Shown here: positions 50,761 to 59,095 of the stretch, in pieces
Position numbering within the stretch: the stretch's first letter is position 1
Layout: every line of letters begins with the position of its first letter
Assembly (NCBI RefSeq): GCF_021233055.1
Contig: NZ_CP089538.1
Span: 4,666,501-4,730,500 of the forward strand
DNA from: Spirosoma oryzicola
Lineage (GTDB): Bacteria > Bacteroidota > Bacteroidia > Cytophagales > Spirosomataceae
Reading direction: 5' to 3'
Length of the DNA stretch: 64,000 nt
Notes under the pieces: model-generated
Database searches by the model: none
Told to the model about the DNA's origin: nothing
What the model saw: the letters and a program-made list of their open reading frames with translations, nothing else
Position numbers and translations under genes: made by a program

Positions 50761-53247
50761 TTAATTTTGTCCGCCTACCCGGCTTTGTTCGGCCGATGTC
50801 GCGGAATTGCGTTGCCGGGCAGTTTTCACATTCTGATTACCAAATCGATAGGTGAACGTTAGCATGATCCGGCGGCTTTCCCACTGCGAACGAACGCGGA
50901 AGTTGATATCCTGTACGACTGCCCGACCACTAAACTTATTTAGCCAGAACGGGTCGTTGACATTCAGTTTGAGATTGCCTTTGCCTTCCATTACTTTTTT
51001 CTGAATGCCCAGGCTGAAAGCGCCCATCGGCTGAGCCCGGTAGAACCCGTATTGTGACGCTGAGTTGTACCAGCCTGACAATTCAGCAGAAAGCGTTTTA
51101 TTGATTGTAAAGCTGTTAGACGTGTACAGATTGTACGATACCAACTTCACTTCGTAAGGTGTTCCCGAGTAGAATGTTTGGTAGTGTGTATAGTAGGAGC
51201 TGATATTGTTCTGCATCCGCCACCACTTCGCCACTTGTACCGGGAAGCTGATACTCAAGTTGATATTGTCCAGCGAGCCTAGGTTTTCGGGCGTTACGTA
51301 CGTAACGTTTTCGGCGGGAATCTGGCGGGGTGTTTCGCGGTTGATGAAATCCGTCGTGCGGCTAAAACCTAATGTCGTCGAAATAGCGCTCTTGTAGACG
51401 TGGGTTAGCTCAACGGAGTTCGTGTACTGAGGCCGCAGGAACGGGTTTCCTTTTTGGTAGGTATACGGGTCCAGATAAAACACAAATGGGTTAAGGTTCT
51501 GATAATCGGGACGGTCGATCCGGCGGCTGTACGACAGATTCAACGTGTTGGTCGAATCCAACTGTCGCGATAAAAACAGCGTTGGGAACAGATTCAGGTA
51601 GTTGCGATCCACGGTCTGATTGAGCGTAATGGACGTACCGATTGAGTGCGTGTGTTCGGCCCGCAGACCCATCTGTAATTTGGTTTTCTTACCTAGCTGT
51701 CCGGCATAGTTCAGATAAGCCGCGTTGATATTTTCGTCGTATTTGAACTGATTCGAACGACTCGCATCGAACAACCACTGTTTTGTTTCCTGCCGGAGGG
51801 TATCATAGATCGTGTTATTATCGGCTTTTACAAAACTGCTTTTCAAACCAGCTTCGAACTTGCCCCCGTTTTTCATCGGATGAACGTAGTCCGTCTTGAA
51901 CGCCATGATGTTGATGGTTGATGGCATGTTGTTCCGCACATCCTGATTCGGGCGAGTCATGCCATTGTCAACATTGTAGTAGATCGTATTCAAGTTGTTG
52001 GTATTGTTACCGTTGTAGCGAACGTAATCGGCATCAACAGTCCATTCACGACCTTTACCATCGAACTCGTACTTGTAATTAACGTTACCCGTTATGTTCG
52101 ACAGAAGCTCCTGCGCGTCAGTTTTTGTTGTAGGCTTGCTAGTCAGGCGGTAGTTTTCATCACTGATCAACGTGTTATTCTGACCCGACGAACTCCAGTC
52201 ATTGGAGAAACCATTCACCAAAACGCCCACCGTACTTTTTTTGCTGACAAAATAGTCGAGACCGGCTTTGTACGAATGGCCGATAAACTGGCTTGGTCGC
52301 GACGAATACTGATCAAAGTAAGTTACGGTACCATTGTAAGGAATTGCCCGGTTAATCTGGTTGCTGTTGTAGCTCTGGCGATTTGCGTAGCTGTAATTTC
52401 CAAACAGATTGACTTTGCCTTCGCGATGGTTCAGGTTCAGAGACGTGTTAAACTTCGGTAAGTCGTCGCGAACACCGCTCAGGTTATTGGCCCAGCCGTA
52501 ACCCGTGCCAACGATGAACGTGCCGTTCGTTCCGAAGTTTTTGTTTTTCTTCATCTTGATATTGATGATACCAGAGTTACCAGCCGCGTCATATTTCGAA
52601 CCGGGATTCGTAATGATCTCAATTGATGCGATGTTGTCGCTTGGCGTATTTTTGAGCAGATTCGCTACTTCCTGCTGGGACAGGTAGGTTTGCTTTCCAT
52701 CTATGTACACAATGACGCCCGATTTGCCTTTCAGTTGAATCTGGTCATTCTGGCGGTCGATTGTTATGCCTGGTGCTTTCTCCAACACTTCCAGCGCGGT
52801 GTTACCACTGGCGACAATGCTGTTTTCGACGTTCACGACGGTACGGTCTACCTGCTGTTCGATGAATGGCTTTTTAGCGACGACGTTTACTTCGGTCAGG
52901 TTCTTCGATTCTTCGGTCATTGCCAGAGCAGGTACTTCATGCGTAGGATGTGCTTCGTCGATAACGAATACAGCACTGTACATTTTTCGGTAACCGACCT
53001 GTTGAGCGGCCACCCGGTATTGACCAGCCCCAACGTTTTCGAAAATGTATTTACCAGTTGCTTCGCTAATTGCTCCTTTTACAAGCGTCGAGTCTTTAGC
53101 TTTCACGAGCATCATAGTGGCAAATTCCAGTGGTTTACCAGCTCCGGTATTCACCTGACCGCTAACGTGGCCTCGCGTCAGAATCTGCCCAAACGACGTC
53201 GTCAGCGTCAGCAGTAGTAGCGTCAGAGAGTATAAAGTCGTTTTCAT
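50761..53247 (-). CDS. Outer-membrane beta-barrel family protein (TonB-receptor-like)
   Basis: This 828-residue protein has a signal peptide (to LTTSFGQ), a carboxypeptidase-regulatory-like domain (GHVSGQVNTGAGKPLEFATMMLVKAKDSTLVKGAI), a plug-like region (AEKAPGITIDRQNDQIQLKGKSGVIVYIDGKQTYLS in spirit) and a long barrel of the outer-membrane beta-barrel family (LSYSRRIDRPDYQNLNPFVFYLDPYTYQKGNPFLRPQYTNSVELTH). The end is Arg/Gln-rich rather than Phe-terminal. Members are thought to take up ligands with TonB energy, but no partner SusD is present. Confidence 0.9.
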   Translation of the reverse strand: MKTTLYSLTLLLLTLTTSFGQILTRGHVSGQVNTGAGKPLEFATMMLVKAKDSTLVKGAISEATGKYIFENVGAGQYRVAAQQVGYRKMYSAVFVIDEAHPTHEVPALAMTEESKNLTEVNVVAKKPFIEQQVDRTVVNVENSIVASGNTALEVLEKAPGITIDRQNDQIQLKGKSGVIVYIDGKQTYLSQQEVANLLKNTPSDNIASIEIITNPGSKYDAAGNSGIINIKMKKNKNFGTNGTFIVGTGYGWANNLSGVRDDLPKFNTSLNLNHREGKVNLFGNYSYANRQSYNSNQINRAIPYNGTVTYFDQYSSRPSQFIGHSYKAGLDYFVSKKSTVGVLVNGFSNDWSSSGQNNTLISDENYRLTSKPTTKTDAQELLSNITGNVNYKYEFDGKGREWTVDADYVRYNGNNTNNLNTIYYNVDNGMTRPNQDVRNNMPSTINIMAFKTDYVHPMKNGGKFEAGLKSSFVKADNNTIYDTLRQETKQWLFDASRSNQFKYDENINAAYLNYAGQLGKKTKLQMGLRAEHTHSIGTSITLNQTVDRNYLNLFPTLFLSRQLDSTNTLNLSYSRRIDRPDYQNLNPFVFYLDPYTYQKGNPFLRPQYTNSVELTHVYKSAISTTLGFSRTTDFINRETPRQIPAENVTYVTPENLGSLDNINLSISFPVQVAKWWRMQNNISSYYTHYQTFYSGTPYEVKLVSYNLYTSNSFTINKTLSAELSGWYNSASQYGFYRAQPMGAFSLGIQKKVMEGKGNLKLNVNDPFWLNKFSGRAVVQDINFRVRSQWESRRIMLTFTYRFGNQNVKTARQRNSATSAEQSRVGGQN

Positions 53248-53295
53248 TAGTGTATCTTTTTCAGGAATCGCCTGTGTTTATGTCGAAGTACATGG

Positions 53296-53303
53296 CAAAG
53301 GTA
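53296..53303 (-). promoter_or_regulatory. -7 promoter element ahead of the receptor gene
   Basis: TACCTTTG on the minus strand is an exact -7 element. The nearest TTTG (53321-53318) is only 14 bp upstream, shorter than usual. The leader would be about 42 nt. Confidence 0.4.
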
Positions 53304-53485
53304 GGTAGTATGCATCGCAAAGTACCTGTTCTTACACAAGCGGTCTGAAAGGCTGTATGAGTGGATTTAAGTGGTGATTGATGTTGTGAAGAGCGACTTT
53401 GGAGGAAAGACACCCGAAAAAATGAGATGTTGCGTAATGGCTAAATTTTTTTTTACTTTTCTGCCATTAACCGCTCACTACACGT

Positions 53486-54019
53486 ATGGCTGCGTTGCAT
53501 ATAGGCTGGATGGTACTGAATGTCGGCTTGGCGATCAGCCTGTACCTTGTTTCCTTTCGGAATTTTCGAGTATTCTCGCAACGCTTCGGAATGATACCAA
53601 GCGGACTCGTATTGGTATTAATCGCATCAATGTGTCAATCGCCCGCAAGAAAACCATCTGAACTACCATCGAGTACGTTTAAGCGAGTTATTCCAGCTTT
53701 TGCTCAGCCTACCGATTGGTCTGATTCATATGACATCCCGTTGGTAACGTATCCGACGCTTCGCCTTACGCAGCAGGTGTATCTGATGCATCACACGCAA
53801 CCAGGTTCTATACAAATAACCAGCATGACCAGTCTGACTCGTTTTGTGCTGGGCCTGCAATGGTCCCCAGCCAATACCTACGTCGATATTCACCCTGATC
53901 TTACGATGAATTATGAAGCGTCGGGTCTGTTGGAATGGAAGCTTCTTGGCCTGACTGTTTACCGGCAGCACAAGTATTTTGCCGGTAAAGTCGCGCTCAA
54001 ATCAGTCGAAACTCGGTGA
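53486..54019 (+). CDS. Hypothetical membrane protein
   Basis: This 177-residue protein has two hydrophobic segments near the N-terminus (IGWMVLNVGLAISLYLVSF and MIPSGLVLVLIASMC) and a polar C-terminal domain with beta-type strands (PLVTYPTLRLTQQVYLM, TYVDIHPDLTMNY). No family is recognised. It is convergent with the next gene (22 bp apart). An overlapping frame at 53371-53661 looks non-coding by comparison. Confidence 0.55.
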   Translation: MAALHIGWMVLNVGLAISLYLVSFRNFRVFSQRFGMIPSGLVLVLIASMCQSPARKPSELPSSTFKRVIPAFAQPTDWSDSYDIPLVTYPTLRLTQQVYLMHHTQPGSIQITSMTSLTRFVLGLQWSPANTYVDIHPDLTMNYEASGLLEWKLLGLTVYRQHKYFAGKVALKSVETR

Positions 54020-54041
54020 CTTGTCGATGCAGCCGTTCACC

Positions 54042-54743
54042 TTACAGTTTTAGCCCAACCGCCCAGACACTCGCGTCTGGTCCTTCGCCCGTCCGAAAAG
54101 GACTGTTCGGCTCATAGCGGAAAAATAGTTTGGCACTTCCCCGGTAGCCAATTTCGCTGGTTAGTCCCCAACGAACTGGATTCAGATTGAAAGACCCGTG
54201 CGTCCGAACTGCGGACTGACCTTCTGGCTTGACCTTCGTGTAGCTGTCCAGACGCATACCTACGTAAGCCCCTGCGCCGACGGTGAATCCTGATCGAAAT
54301 CGCAGATTGAGCAGTACCGGTAAATTCAGTTGCGTTGTGACAAGCTTTGATTTACGCAGGTCTACATTAGCCGCTTCGACAATGAGTTGGTTATTTTGCT
54401 CCGTCAACGTATTACGGCCTTCAAACATAAAGTTGTTCCAGGCAATTTCAGGACCCGTTACCAGACGCAGTTTGGTTGAGCCGTTGGTGATGAGGGGAAT
54501 GCGTTTTTGCCAAGCCAGCGCTATGAACCGCGAACCAATTGGCCGAAAGTCGTAACCCGCGGGTAGTGACCCACCAAAATTATTAAAGCCGACGTATATG
54601 CTGAAATCGGAGGTGACTCGCTGAACAGCGCGGTACCGATTAGTCGTCGAATCGGTAGTGACCGTGACGGTTGTTGTCTGAGCAAACGTAGCAACTGATG
54701 CAGCAACAAAGGCGGTAGTCAGGAAGTGTTTTAGCGTTTTCAT
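54042..54743 (-). CDS. Outer-membrane beta-barrel protein, porin-like
   Basis: This 233-residue protein has a signal peptide (to SVATFAQ) and a barrel-type sequence of alternating strands (FSIYVGFNNFGG, FTVGAGAYVGMRLDSY, WGLTSEIGYRGSAKLFFRYEP), ending in AVGLKL. It fits the PorT-like/outer-membrane beta-barrel PF13568 group. Function unknown. A 592-bp region with extragenic hairpins lies upstream of it. Confidence 0.8.
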   Translation of the reverse strand: MKTLKHFLTTAFVAASVATFAQTTTVTVTTDSTTNRYRAVQRVTSDFSIYVGFNNFGGSLPAGYDFRPIGSRFIALAWQKRIPLITNGSTKLRLVTGPEIAWNNFMFEGRNTLTEQNNQLIVEAANVDLRKSKLVTTQLNLPVLLNLRFRSGFTVGAGAYVGMRLDSYTKVKPEGQSAVRTHGSFNLNPVRWGLTSEIGYRGSAKLFFRYEPNSPFRTGEGPDASVWAVGLKL

Positions 54744-54974
54744 GGCAGTATATGAACTAAGATTAAAGGAAAGTTGAAGTTTAAAAAATCGTACAACGTA
54801 CTCGTTGTGTTATTTGACCGGAAGATGTCAGAACACGCAGGTCAGGTTGCACGCACACTAAAAATTTCCTAAAATTTTTTCATAAACTTCGTCAAACCTC
54901 TCATTATCAGACACATAAATCAGTAACATTTCGTACAAAGCAGGCTATCGATCATATCAACTAGCCGATTCGTG

Positions 54975-54998
54975 CCGTCGGGTTCTCAAACCTGACGG
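54975..54998. repeat. Extragenic hairpin, short member of the GTCRGKTT family
   Basis: CCGTCGGGTT (54975-54984), loop CTCA and AACCTGACGG (54989-54998), one G-T wobble. Its 20-base core shares 15 positions with the core of the 55082-55165 hairpin and has a T-A pair replaced by G-C. Confidence 0.65.
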
Positions 54999-55081
54999 TT
55001 TCTGTTTCAGGAGTTGGATGGAACCGGCCACCCTGCCACTGAAGTAAATTACTCGTTACTATAAGTTTCCTTCATCGCCCT

Positions 55082-55165
55082 TTTTCTTTTGTGTCAACGG
55101 GGCCATCCGTGATGTCGGTTTCAAAAAACCGACATCACGGATGGCCCCGTTGACACAAAAGAAAA
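55082..55165. repeat. Perfect 40-bp inverted repeat (extragenic hairpin)
   Basis: Left arm 55082-55121 and right arm 55126-55165 are perfect complements across 40 bp with a CAAA loop. The central 22 bases (55113-55134, beginning TGTCGGTTTC) resemble the centre of the hairpin at 60221-60280 in 17 positions. The outer 31 bp of each arm are unique to this locus. It stands 170 bp upstream of the ABC operon and 338 bp from the divergent porin-like gene. Confidence 0.9.
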
Positions 55166-55297
55166 TATACGCTATAATCACCGTTAGCACCCATCGCTAT
55201 GCACTTGGTTTTGCGGATTTCAATACGGGTAACGTTTGCCGTTTACACAATAAATGGGATACCTATTTGCTATTGACAAAATAAACGTTGACCATTG

Positions 55298-55323
55298 TAG
55301 TGTATTAGTTATGTAGTACACTA
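55298..55323. promoter_or_regulatory. Predicted YtrA/GntR operator of the ABC operon
   Basis: TAGTGTA (55298-55304) and TACACTA (55317-55323) form an inverted repeat with a 12-bp spacer, 13 bp before the ABC ATPase start. YtrA-family GntR repressors in Firmicutes are known to bind an AGTGTA-N-TACACT repeat with a spacer of about 13 bp. The operon encodes such a regulator at 57078-57449. A TTGACA lies at 55273-55278, so the operator likely overlaps the promoter. Confidence 0.6.
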
Positions 55324-55335
55324 AAACAATACACG

Positions 55336-56172
55336 ATGATTACTCTAAACCAATTGACTTTTGGCTATAGCGCGAAGAAATTACTCTTTCAGGATTTGAC
55401 GGTTTCGCTTCACCCAGGTACCATTTATGGTTTGCTCGGAAAAAATGGGGCAGGTAAATCCAGCCTACTGCGACTCATGGGGGGTCTACTCTACCCCACC
55501 GCTGGTCAGGTTCGCGTAGTAGGATTTGAGCCCCGGCAGCGTCAACCTGCTTTTCTACAAGAATTGTATTTCATCCCGGAAGAAATCTATCTGCCGCCGG
55601 TGACACTACAACGGTACATTGACACGATGGGACCGTTTTATCCGAATTTCAGCGAGGCTCAGTTCAGACGGTATCTATCGGAGTTCGATGTTCCACAAGA
55701 CCGCAAGCTGACGGCGATGTCGTATGGTCAGAAAAAGAAAGTGGTCATCAGTTTTGGCCTGGCGACGAATACGCGCATACTACTCATGGATGAGCCTACC
55801 AATGGACTCGATATTCCTTCAAAAAGCCAGTTTCGCAAAATAGTCGCTTCGGCTCTGGCCGACGACCGACTTATGCTGATTTCTACGCATCAGGTTCGTG
55901 ATCTGGACAACCTGATCGACGCCGTTATTGTCCTGGATGAAAACGAGATTTTGATCAACCACTCCCTGGCTGAGATAAGCGACCGACTTTTATTCAACAC
56001 CGTTTCAACCGTTTCAGAGCCAGACTCCGTACTCTACACAGAACCGTCATTGCGAGGCCATGCCGTTGTGATGGAAAACCGGAATCACGAAGAAAGCAAA
56101 ATAGATCTAGAACGGCTCTTCAACACAGCCGTTAGCAACCGGAAACGAATCAAAACCCTTTTTCGCCCCTAA
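55336..56172 (+). CDS. ABC transporter ATP-binding protein
   Basis: This 278-residue ATPase has Walker A GLLGKNGAGKSSLLRLMGG, a signature loop LTAMSYGQKKKVVISFGLA (variant of LSGGQ), Walker B ILLMDEPTNGLD and the switch His in LMLISTHQVRDLD. It resembles ATPases of YtrB-type and antibiotic or envelope-stress exporters. The last 70 residues form an extra C-terminal region. It is the first gene of an operon with a membrane micropeptide, a permease, a GntR regulator and a hypothetical protein. Confidence 0.93.
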   Translation: MITLNQLTFGYSAKKLLFQDLTVSLHPGTIYGLLGKNGAGKSSLLRLMGGLLYPTAGQVRVVGFEPRQRQPAFLQELYFIPEEIYLPPVTLQRYIDTMGPFYPNFSEAQFRRYLSEFDVPQDRKLTAMSYGQKKKVVISFGLATNTRILLMDEPTNGLDIPSKSQFRKIVASALADDRLMLISTHQVRDLDNLIDAVIVLDENEILINHSLAEISDRLLFNTVSTVSEPDSVLYTEPSLRGHAVVMENRNHEESKIDLERLFNTAVSNRKRIKTLFRP

Positions 56173-56174
56173 CC

Positions 56175-56252
56175 ATGACCTTATACTTCATGCTTTTTAT
56201 GCTACTGAAGGCGCTGATCGGCACAGTAGCCCCTTATCTGGCAACCCTCTAA
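56175..56252 (+). CDS. Predicted membrane micropeptide (25 residues)
   Basis: An ATG two bases after the ABC ATPase stop opens a 25-codon frame for a single hydrophobic helix (MTLYFMLFMLLKALIGTV, then AP and a short end). It fills the gap between ATPase and permease genes, follows the same strand and has no competing longer frame. Small hydrophobic peptides often bind membrane transporters. It is too short for a family match, and chance cannot be excluded. Confidence 0.4.
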   Translation: MTLYFMLFMLLKALIGTVAPYLATL

Positions 56253-56283
56253 TAGTCAGCAACTAATCTTTTACACCGTAGTT

Positions 56284-57075
56284 ATGAATCAAACGTTTGA
56301 TCTCCGCCGGTTCAACCTGGTCCTCCGCTTGCATTTTTCCGAGCACCTCCGGACTTATCTGATGGGTATTGGTATCCTGTTTGGCATCTGGATTATCATG
56401 CTCATTCCCAACATCATTCATGTCACTCATTTCAGTGAGTCGCTGTATCGAAGTCACGGCACGTTGTTCGGCTTTATTTTTTGCGGAGCGGGAGCCTGGT
56501 TTGCTAGTGAATCGTTTCGGGTGGTCGGTACACCGATGCGGGGCATTCCTTTCCTAACCTTACCCGCTTCGCAATTCGAGAAATACCTGGTAGCCTGCCT
56601 GATGCTTATCCTGTTTGTCCTGGTTTTTCTGGGTGTTTTTTATACCGTTGAAGGGGCCGCTTTTTCGCTGGTCAATGCCCGGCTGCCGCAGGATGAACCC
56701 CGTTATCACTTGCTCGATCTAAGCGGAACAGCCGTGCCCATAGAACTACAGTACGTATCTATCGCTGGTGTACCTTTCTTTTTCTTGGGGTCTATTTACT
56801 TTTCCAAAGTGCCCTTTGTCAAGACAGGTGTTGTTGCCTTTGCACTTTTATTCGGCATCATATTTCTGAACCAATTTATTATCGAGCAACTCTTTCCAAG
56901 CCGGGACTCTTACGGAACAGGAGCCTTCCGGTCCGTCGCGTTTATACAAAACGGTATCTGGTACAGTGTTGCCTTATCGGGTACACCCAAGATGATCGTT
57001 GACGCCTTCCTGATTTTAACCGTAGCGGGGCTATGGGTTGCCACTTACATTCGTTTCAAGGAGAAAGAAGTATAA
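56284..57075 (+). CDS. ABC transporter permease
   Basis: This 263-residue integral membrane protein has about six hydrophobic helices (MGIGILFGIWIIMLIPNII, YLVACLMLILFVLVFLGVFY, GVVAFALLFGIIFLNQFII and DAFLILTVAGLWVATYIRF among them) and no export signal, matching the single permease type of YtrC/YtrD or ABC-2 exporters. It is 31 bp after the micropeptide gene and is followed within 3 bp by the GntR gene. With the ATPase it should form a homodimeric exporter; substrate unknown. Confidence 0.88.
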   Translation: MNQTFDLRRFNLVLRLHFSEHLRTYLMGIGILFGIWIIMLIPNIIHVTHFSESLYRSHGTLFGFIFCGAGAWFASESFRVVGTPMRGIPFLTLPASQFEKYLVACLMLILFVLVFLGVFYTVEGAAFSLVNARLPQDEPRYHLLDLSGTAVPIELQYVSIAGVPFFFLGSIYFSKVPFVKTGVVAFALLFGIIFLNQFIIEQLFPSRDSYGTGAFRSVAFIQNGIWYSVALSGTPKMIVDAFLILTVAGLWVATYIRFKEKEV

Positions 57076-57077
57076 GT

Positions 57078-57449
57078 ATGGATTTTCGCGATAAACAAGC
57101 TATCTATTTACAAATCGCCGACTATGTCTGCGAGAAGATCGTGCTGGGGCAGTGGCCGCCGGGCGACCGTATTCCATCGGTTCGGGATCTGGGTATCGAA
57201 CTGGAAGTCAACCCGAACACCGTCGTTCGGACCTACGACTTTTTACAGCAGAAAAGCATTATTTTCAACAAGCGGGGCATCGGGTATTTTGCCGCTGACG
57301 ATGCGCCGGACCGTATTGTCGCGTACCGACGTGAACAATTTCTGGAAACAGAACTTCCCGCTTTCTTTCGAACGCTGTATCTGTTGAACATCGACATGAA
57401 AGAGATCGAACAGCGCTACGAATCGTTTGTCAAAGCGGCCTTTACTTAA
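57078..57449 (+). CDS. GntR-family regulator, YtrA subfamily
   Basis: This 123-residue regulator has a GntR winged helix (AIYLQIADYVCEKIVLGQWPPGDRIPSVRDLGIELEVNPNTVVRTYDFLQ) and only a short C-terminal helical tail for dimerisation, the YtrA subfamily mark. The ATG at 57078 follows the permease stop by 2 bp. It probably represses this operon through the inverted repeat at 55298-55323 and is released by a signal such as an envelope-active compound. No ligand-binding domain is present. Confidence 0.93.
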   Translation: MDFRDKQAIYLQIADYVCEKIVLGQWPPGDRIPSVRDLGIELEVNPNTVVRTYDFLQQKSIIFNKRGIGYFAADDAPDRIVAYRREQFLETELPAFFRTLYLLNIDMKEIEQRYESFVKAAFT

Positions 57450-57466
57450 CACATAACCCATGACAA

Positions 57467-57507
57467 TGTGGATAACTATCAACAATTCACTATGCACGTG
57501 GATAACT
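57467..57507. repeat. Pair of DnaA-box-like repeats
   Basis: TGTGGATAA (57467-57475), an exact inverse of the DnaA box TTATCCACA, and CGTGGATAA (57497-57505), one base off, lie 30 bp apart between the GntR gene and the next gene. GTGGATAACT is the shared unit. This may be accidental or reflect DnaA control. Confidence 0.35.
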
Positions 57508-57521
57508 TTCCTATCTAAACC

Positions 57522-58226
57522 ATGAAAACAAGTGATAAACTAATGGTCGGCCTGCTCCTGGTAGGCTTGTTGACGCTGGTTGGCTCTACCGTGGCCCTCA
57601 AAGCCGAACACGACAAGATCGACTTTAACGATCCGTTTTATGGCTATTCCGCAACGACAATCAAGCCGTTCCGCGTTCTGAAAATAGAAGTAGACTCGGC
57701 CAATAAGCAGCCTGTCAAGAGTACACAAACGGCCATAAGCATTCAAGTTGGGAAGTCGTTTGCAATTCGCCGTCAAGACCAAAGCAGCGTTCCTTTCACG
57801 TACCGTTCTGTGGGCGACACGCTATTAGTTCGTTACAAGCCGGAACGTATTTACTGGCACAATAGTACCGATGACCTACTGGCTACCAAACCATTCGCGT
57901 ACATTATCGTGCCGTCGATTGGGGGACTTGTTGCGAATGGAGCAATCTGTACGCTCACCGGCCTGAACACAGATTCTCTACAAATAACCTCAACGAACGC
58001 ACTGGTGCGAATCGACAAAAGCATAATTGGTCAACTGACGGCCTCTGGTCAACGGGGAAGCTTTCTGCAAACGGCGTCGGCAAACCGGATTAAAGCCGCC
58101 ACTATTACTACTTGTGATAGCACGGGCTTTACGGCCGAACGAGACGTTTTCGGTTCGTTATCCATGCAGAACGACGCTAATACGATGATAAGCCTTCCGG
58201 CGTCGCTTCTGCGAAAACTACAATGA
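57522..58226 (+). CDS. Membrane-anchored hypothetical protein with GIN-like beta domain
   Basis: This 234-residue protein has an N-terminal hydrophobic helix (LMVGLLLVGLLTLVGSTVAL) and then a beta-rich domain (FRVLKIEVDSANKQPVKST, LQITSTNALVRIDKSIIGQLTASG) resembling the parallel-beta repeats of GIN/DUF2807-type domains, which are found next to similar GntR-ABC operons. It is the last gene of that operon (72 bp gap). Role unknown; it may sense or buffer envelope stress. Confidence 0.65.
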   Translation: MKTSDKLMVGLLLVGLLTLVGSTVALKAEHDKIDFNDPFYGYSATTIKPFRVLKIEVDSANKQPVKSTQTAISIQVGKSFAIRRQDQSSVPFTYRSVGDTLLVRYKPERIYWHNSTDDLLATKPFAYIIVPSIGGLVANGAICTLTGLNTDSLQITSTNALVRIDKSIIGQLTASGQRGSFLQTASANRIKAATITTCDSTGFTAERDVFGSLSMQNDANTMISLPASLLRKLQ

Positions 58227-58270
58227 GCATTGATTCTTTGACGGCGTGGTTTTGCGATAAAATTACGCGG

Positions 58271-59083
58271 TTATTTTTCCTCCAGCTGTCTCCCCTCTAC
58301 CGCCAGCATATAAACCGTCATCGACTCTCCGACGGTAGCAATCCAGGTATCGTAATCAACAATGGCTTGCAAACGCTGCTCGTCAGTGATGTACCCCGAC
58401 TCGACCAACTGAGGACCGCGTAACTCCGCTACTTCGGCCCATAAGCGACTGTCTACGGCGAATGTCGGTAGCAGCTTTTTTGACAATTCAGACTGATCTT
58501 CTACCCGAATGTCGATCAACCCAACAGCCTCCATCAGTTCGGCCAGGTGATCAGCAATGGCGTTATCAAAACCAGCATCCTGCCGCCACCTCAGAAAAGC
58601 AGCGTAGAACTGTTTCATGGTATGGGGCGGTTCAGGCTCCCAGTGAATTTTTTCATGGTTAAAATCGAGGATTGCCAGAAACCCACCCGGTTTAAGCAAT
58701 CGCTTCATATTAATCAACGCGGCTTTGGGATTAGCTAGCCATTGCAGCGTTCGAGCGCAGGTTACCAGATCAAATCGCTCGTCGGTATCGAACGTGTACA
58801 CATCGCCCAGCTGAAAATCAAGCCCCGATCTATCCGTATGCTGACGCGCCTGTTCAATAAGTTTGGCGTTAGGATCAATACCCAGTACGCGACCCTCAAC
58901 GCCTACTTTCTCGGCAATACTGCGCGTGATAGCACCCGATCCACAACCAACATCAAGCACCGAGATCCCCGGTCGCAGGTATTTGAGCAGATTGCGATTC
59001 GCGTTGTTGACGGTTCGGCGTTCAATGACTGGGTTGTGCGCAGCAGGCATGGTCGCCCGGTCAGAGGGTGTTTGGTCGGTCAT
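58271..59083 (-). CDS. Class I SAM-dependent methyltransferase
   Basis: This 270-residue protein has motif I SVLDVGCGSGAITRSIAEKVG, second strand VLGIDPNAKLIEQAR, FDLVTCARTLQWLANPKAAL and LLKPGGFLAILDFNH. It resembles the UbiE/Methyltransf_25 group. The ATG at 59083 is chosen, giving MTDQTPSDRATM at the N-terminus; an earlier ATG would add an odd hydrophobic leader. A perfect 13-bp inverted repeat lies 12 bp upstream of the start. Confidence 0.9.
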   Translation of the reverse strand: MTDQTPSDRATMPAAHNPVIERRTVNNANRNLLKYLRPGISVLDVGCGSGAITRSIAEKVGVEGRVLGIDPNAKLIEQARQHTDRSGLDFQLGDVYTFDTDERFDLVTCARTLQWLANPKAALINMKRLLKPGGFLAILDFNHEKIHWEPEPPHTMKQFYAAFLRWRQDAGFDNAIADHLAELMEAVGLIDIRVEDQSELSKKLLPTFAVDSRLWAEVAELRGPQLVESGYITDEQRLQAIVDYDTWIATVGESMTVYMLAVEGRQLEEK

Positions 59084-59095
59084 CACGATTAAGGA

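Larger units (their letters stand above)
54744..55335. other. Divergent intergenic region with hairpins and GntR operator
   Basis: This 592-bp region separates the porin-like gene from the ABC operon. It holds two hairpins of one family (54975-54998 and 55082-55165) and the operator at 55298-55323. The rest shows no reading frame. The hairpins lie between divergent promoters, so they are not transcription terminators of either gene. Confidence 0.7.

Noticed and set aside
52690..53217. 175-codon plus-strand frame opposite the outer-membrane receptor
   Set aside because: Overlaps the signal and plug-like region of the receptor; Cys/Phe-rich reverse-frame composition.
53371..53661. 96-codon plus-strand frame overlapping 53486-54019
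   Set aside because: The longer overlapping frame has ordered membrane segments; this one does not.
55082..55165. The 40-bp hairpin as a rho-independent terminator
   Set aside because: It lies between divergent gene starts, so no transcript from a known gene ends there, and the bases after the stem are not a clean T-run.
57467..57505. DnaA boxes as a replication origin
   Set aside because: Only two boxes, no AT-rich unwinding element and no dnaA, dnaN or similar gene nearby.
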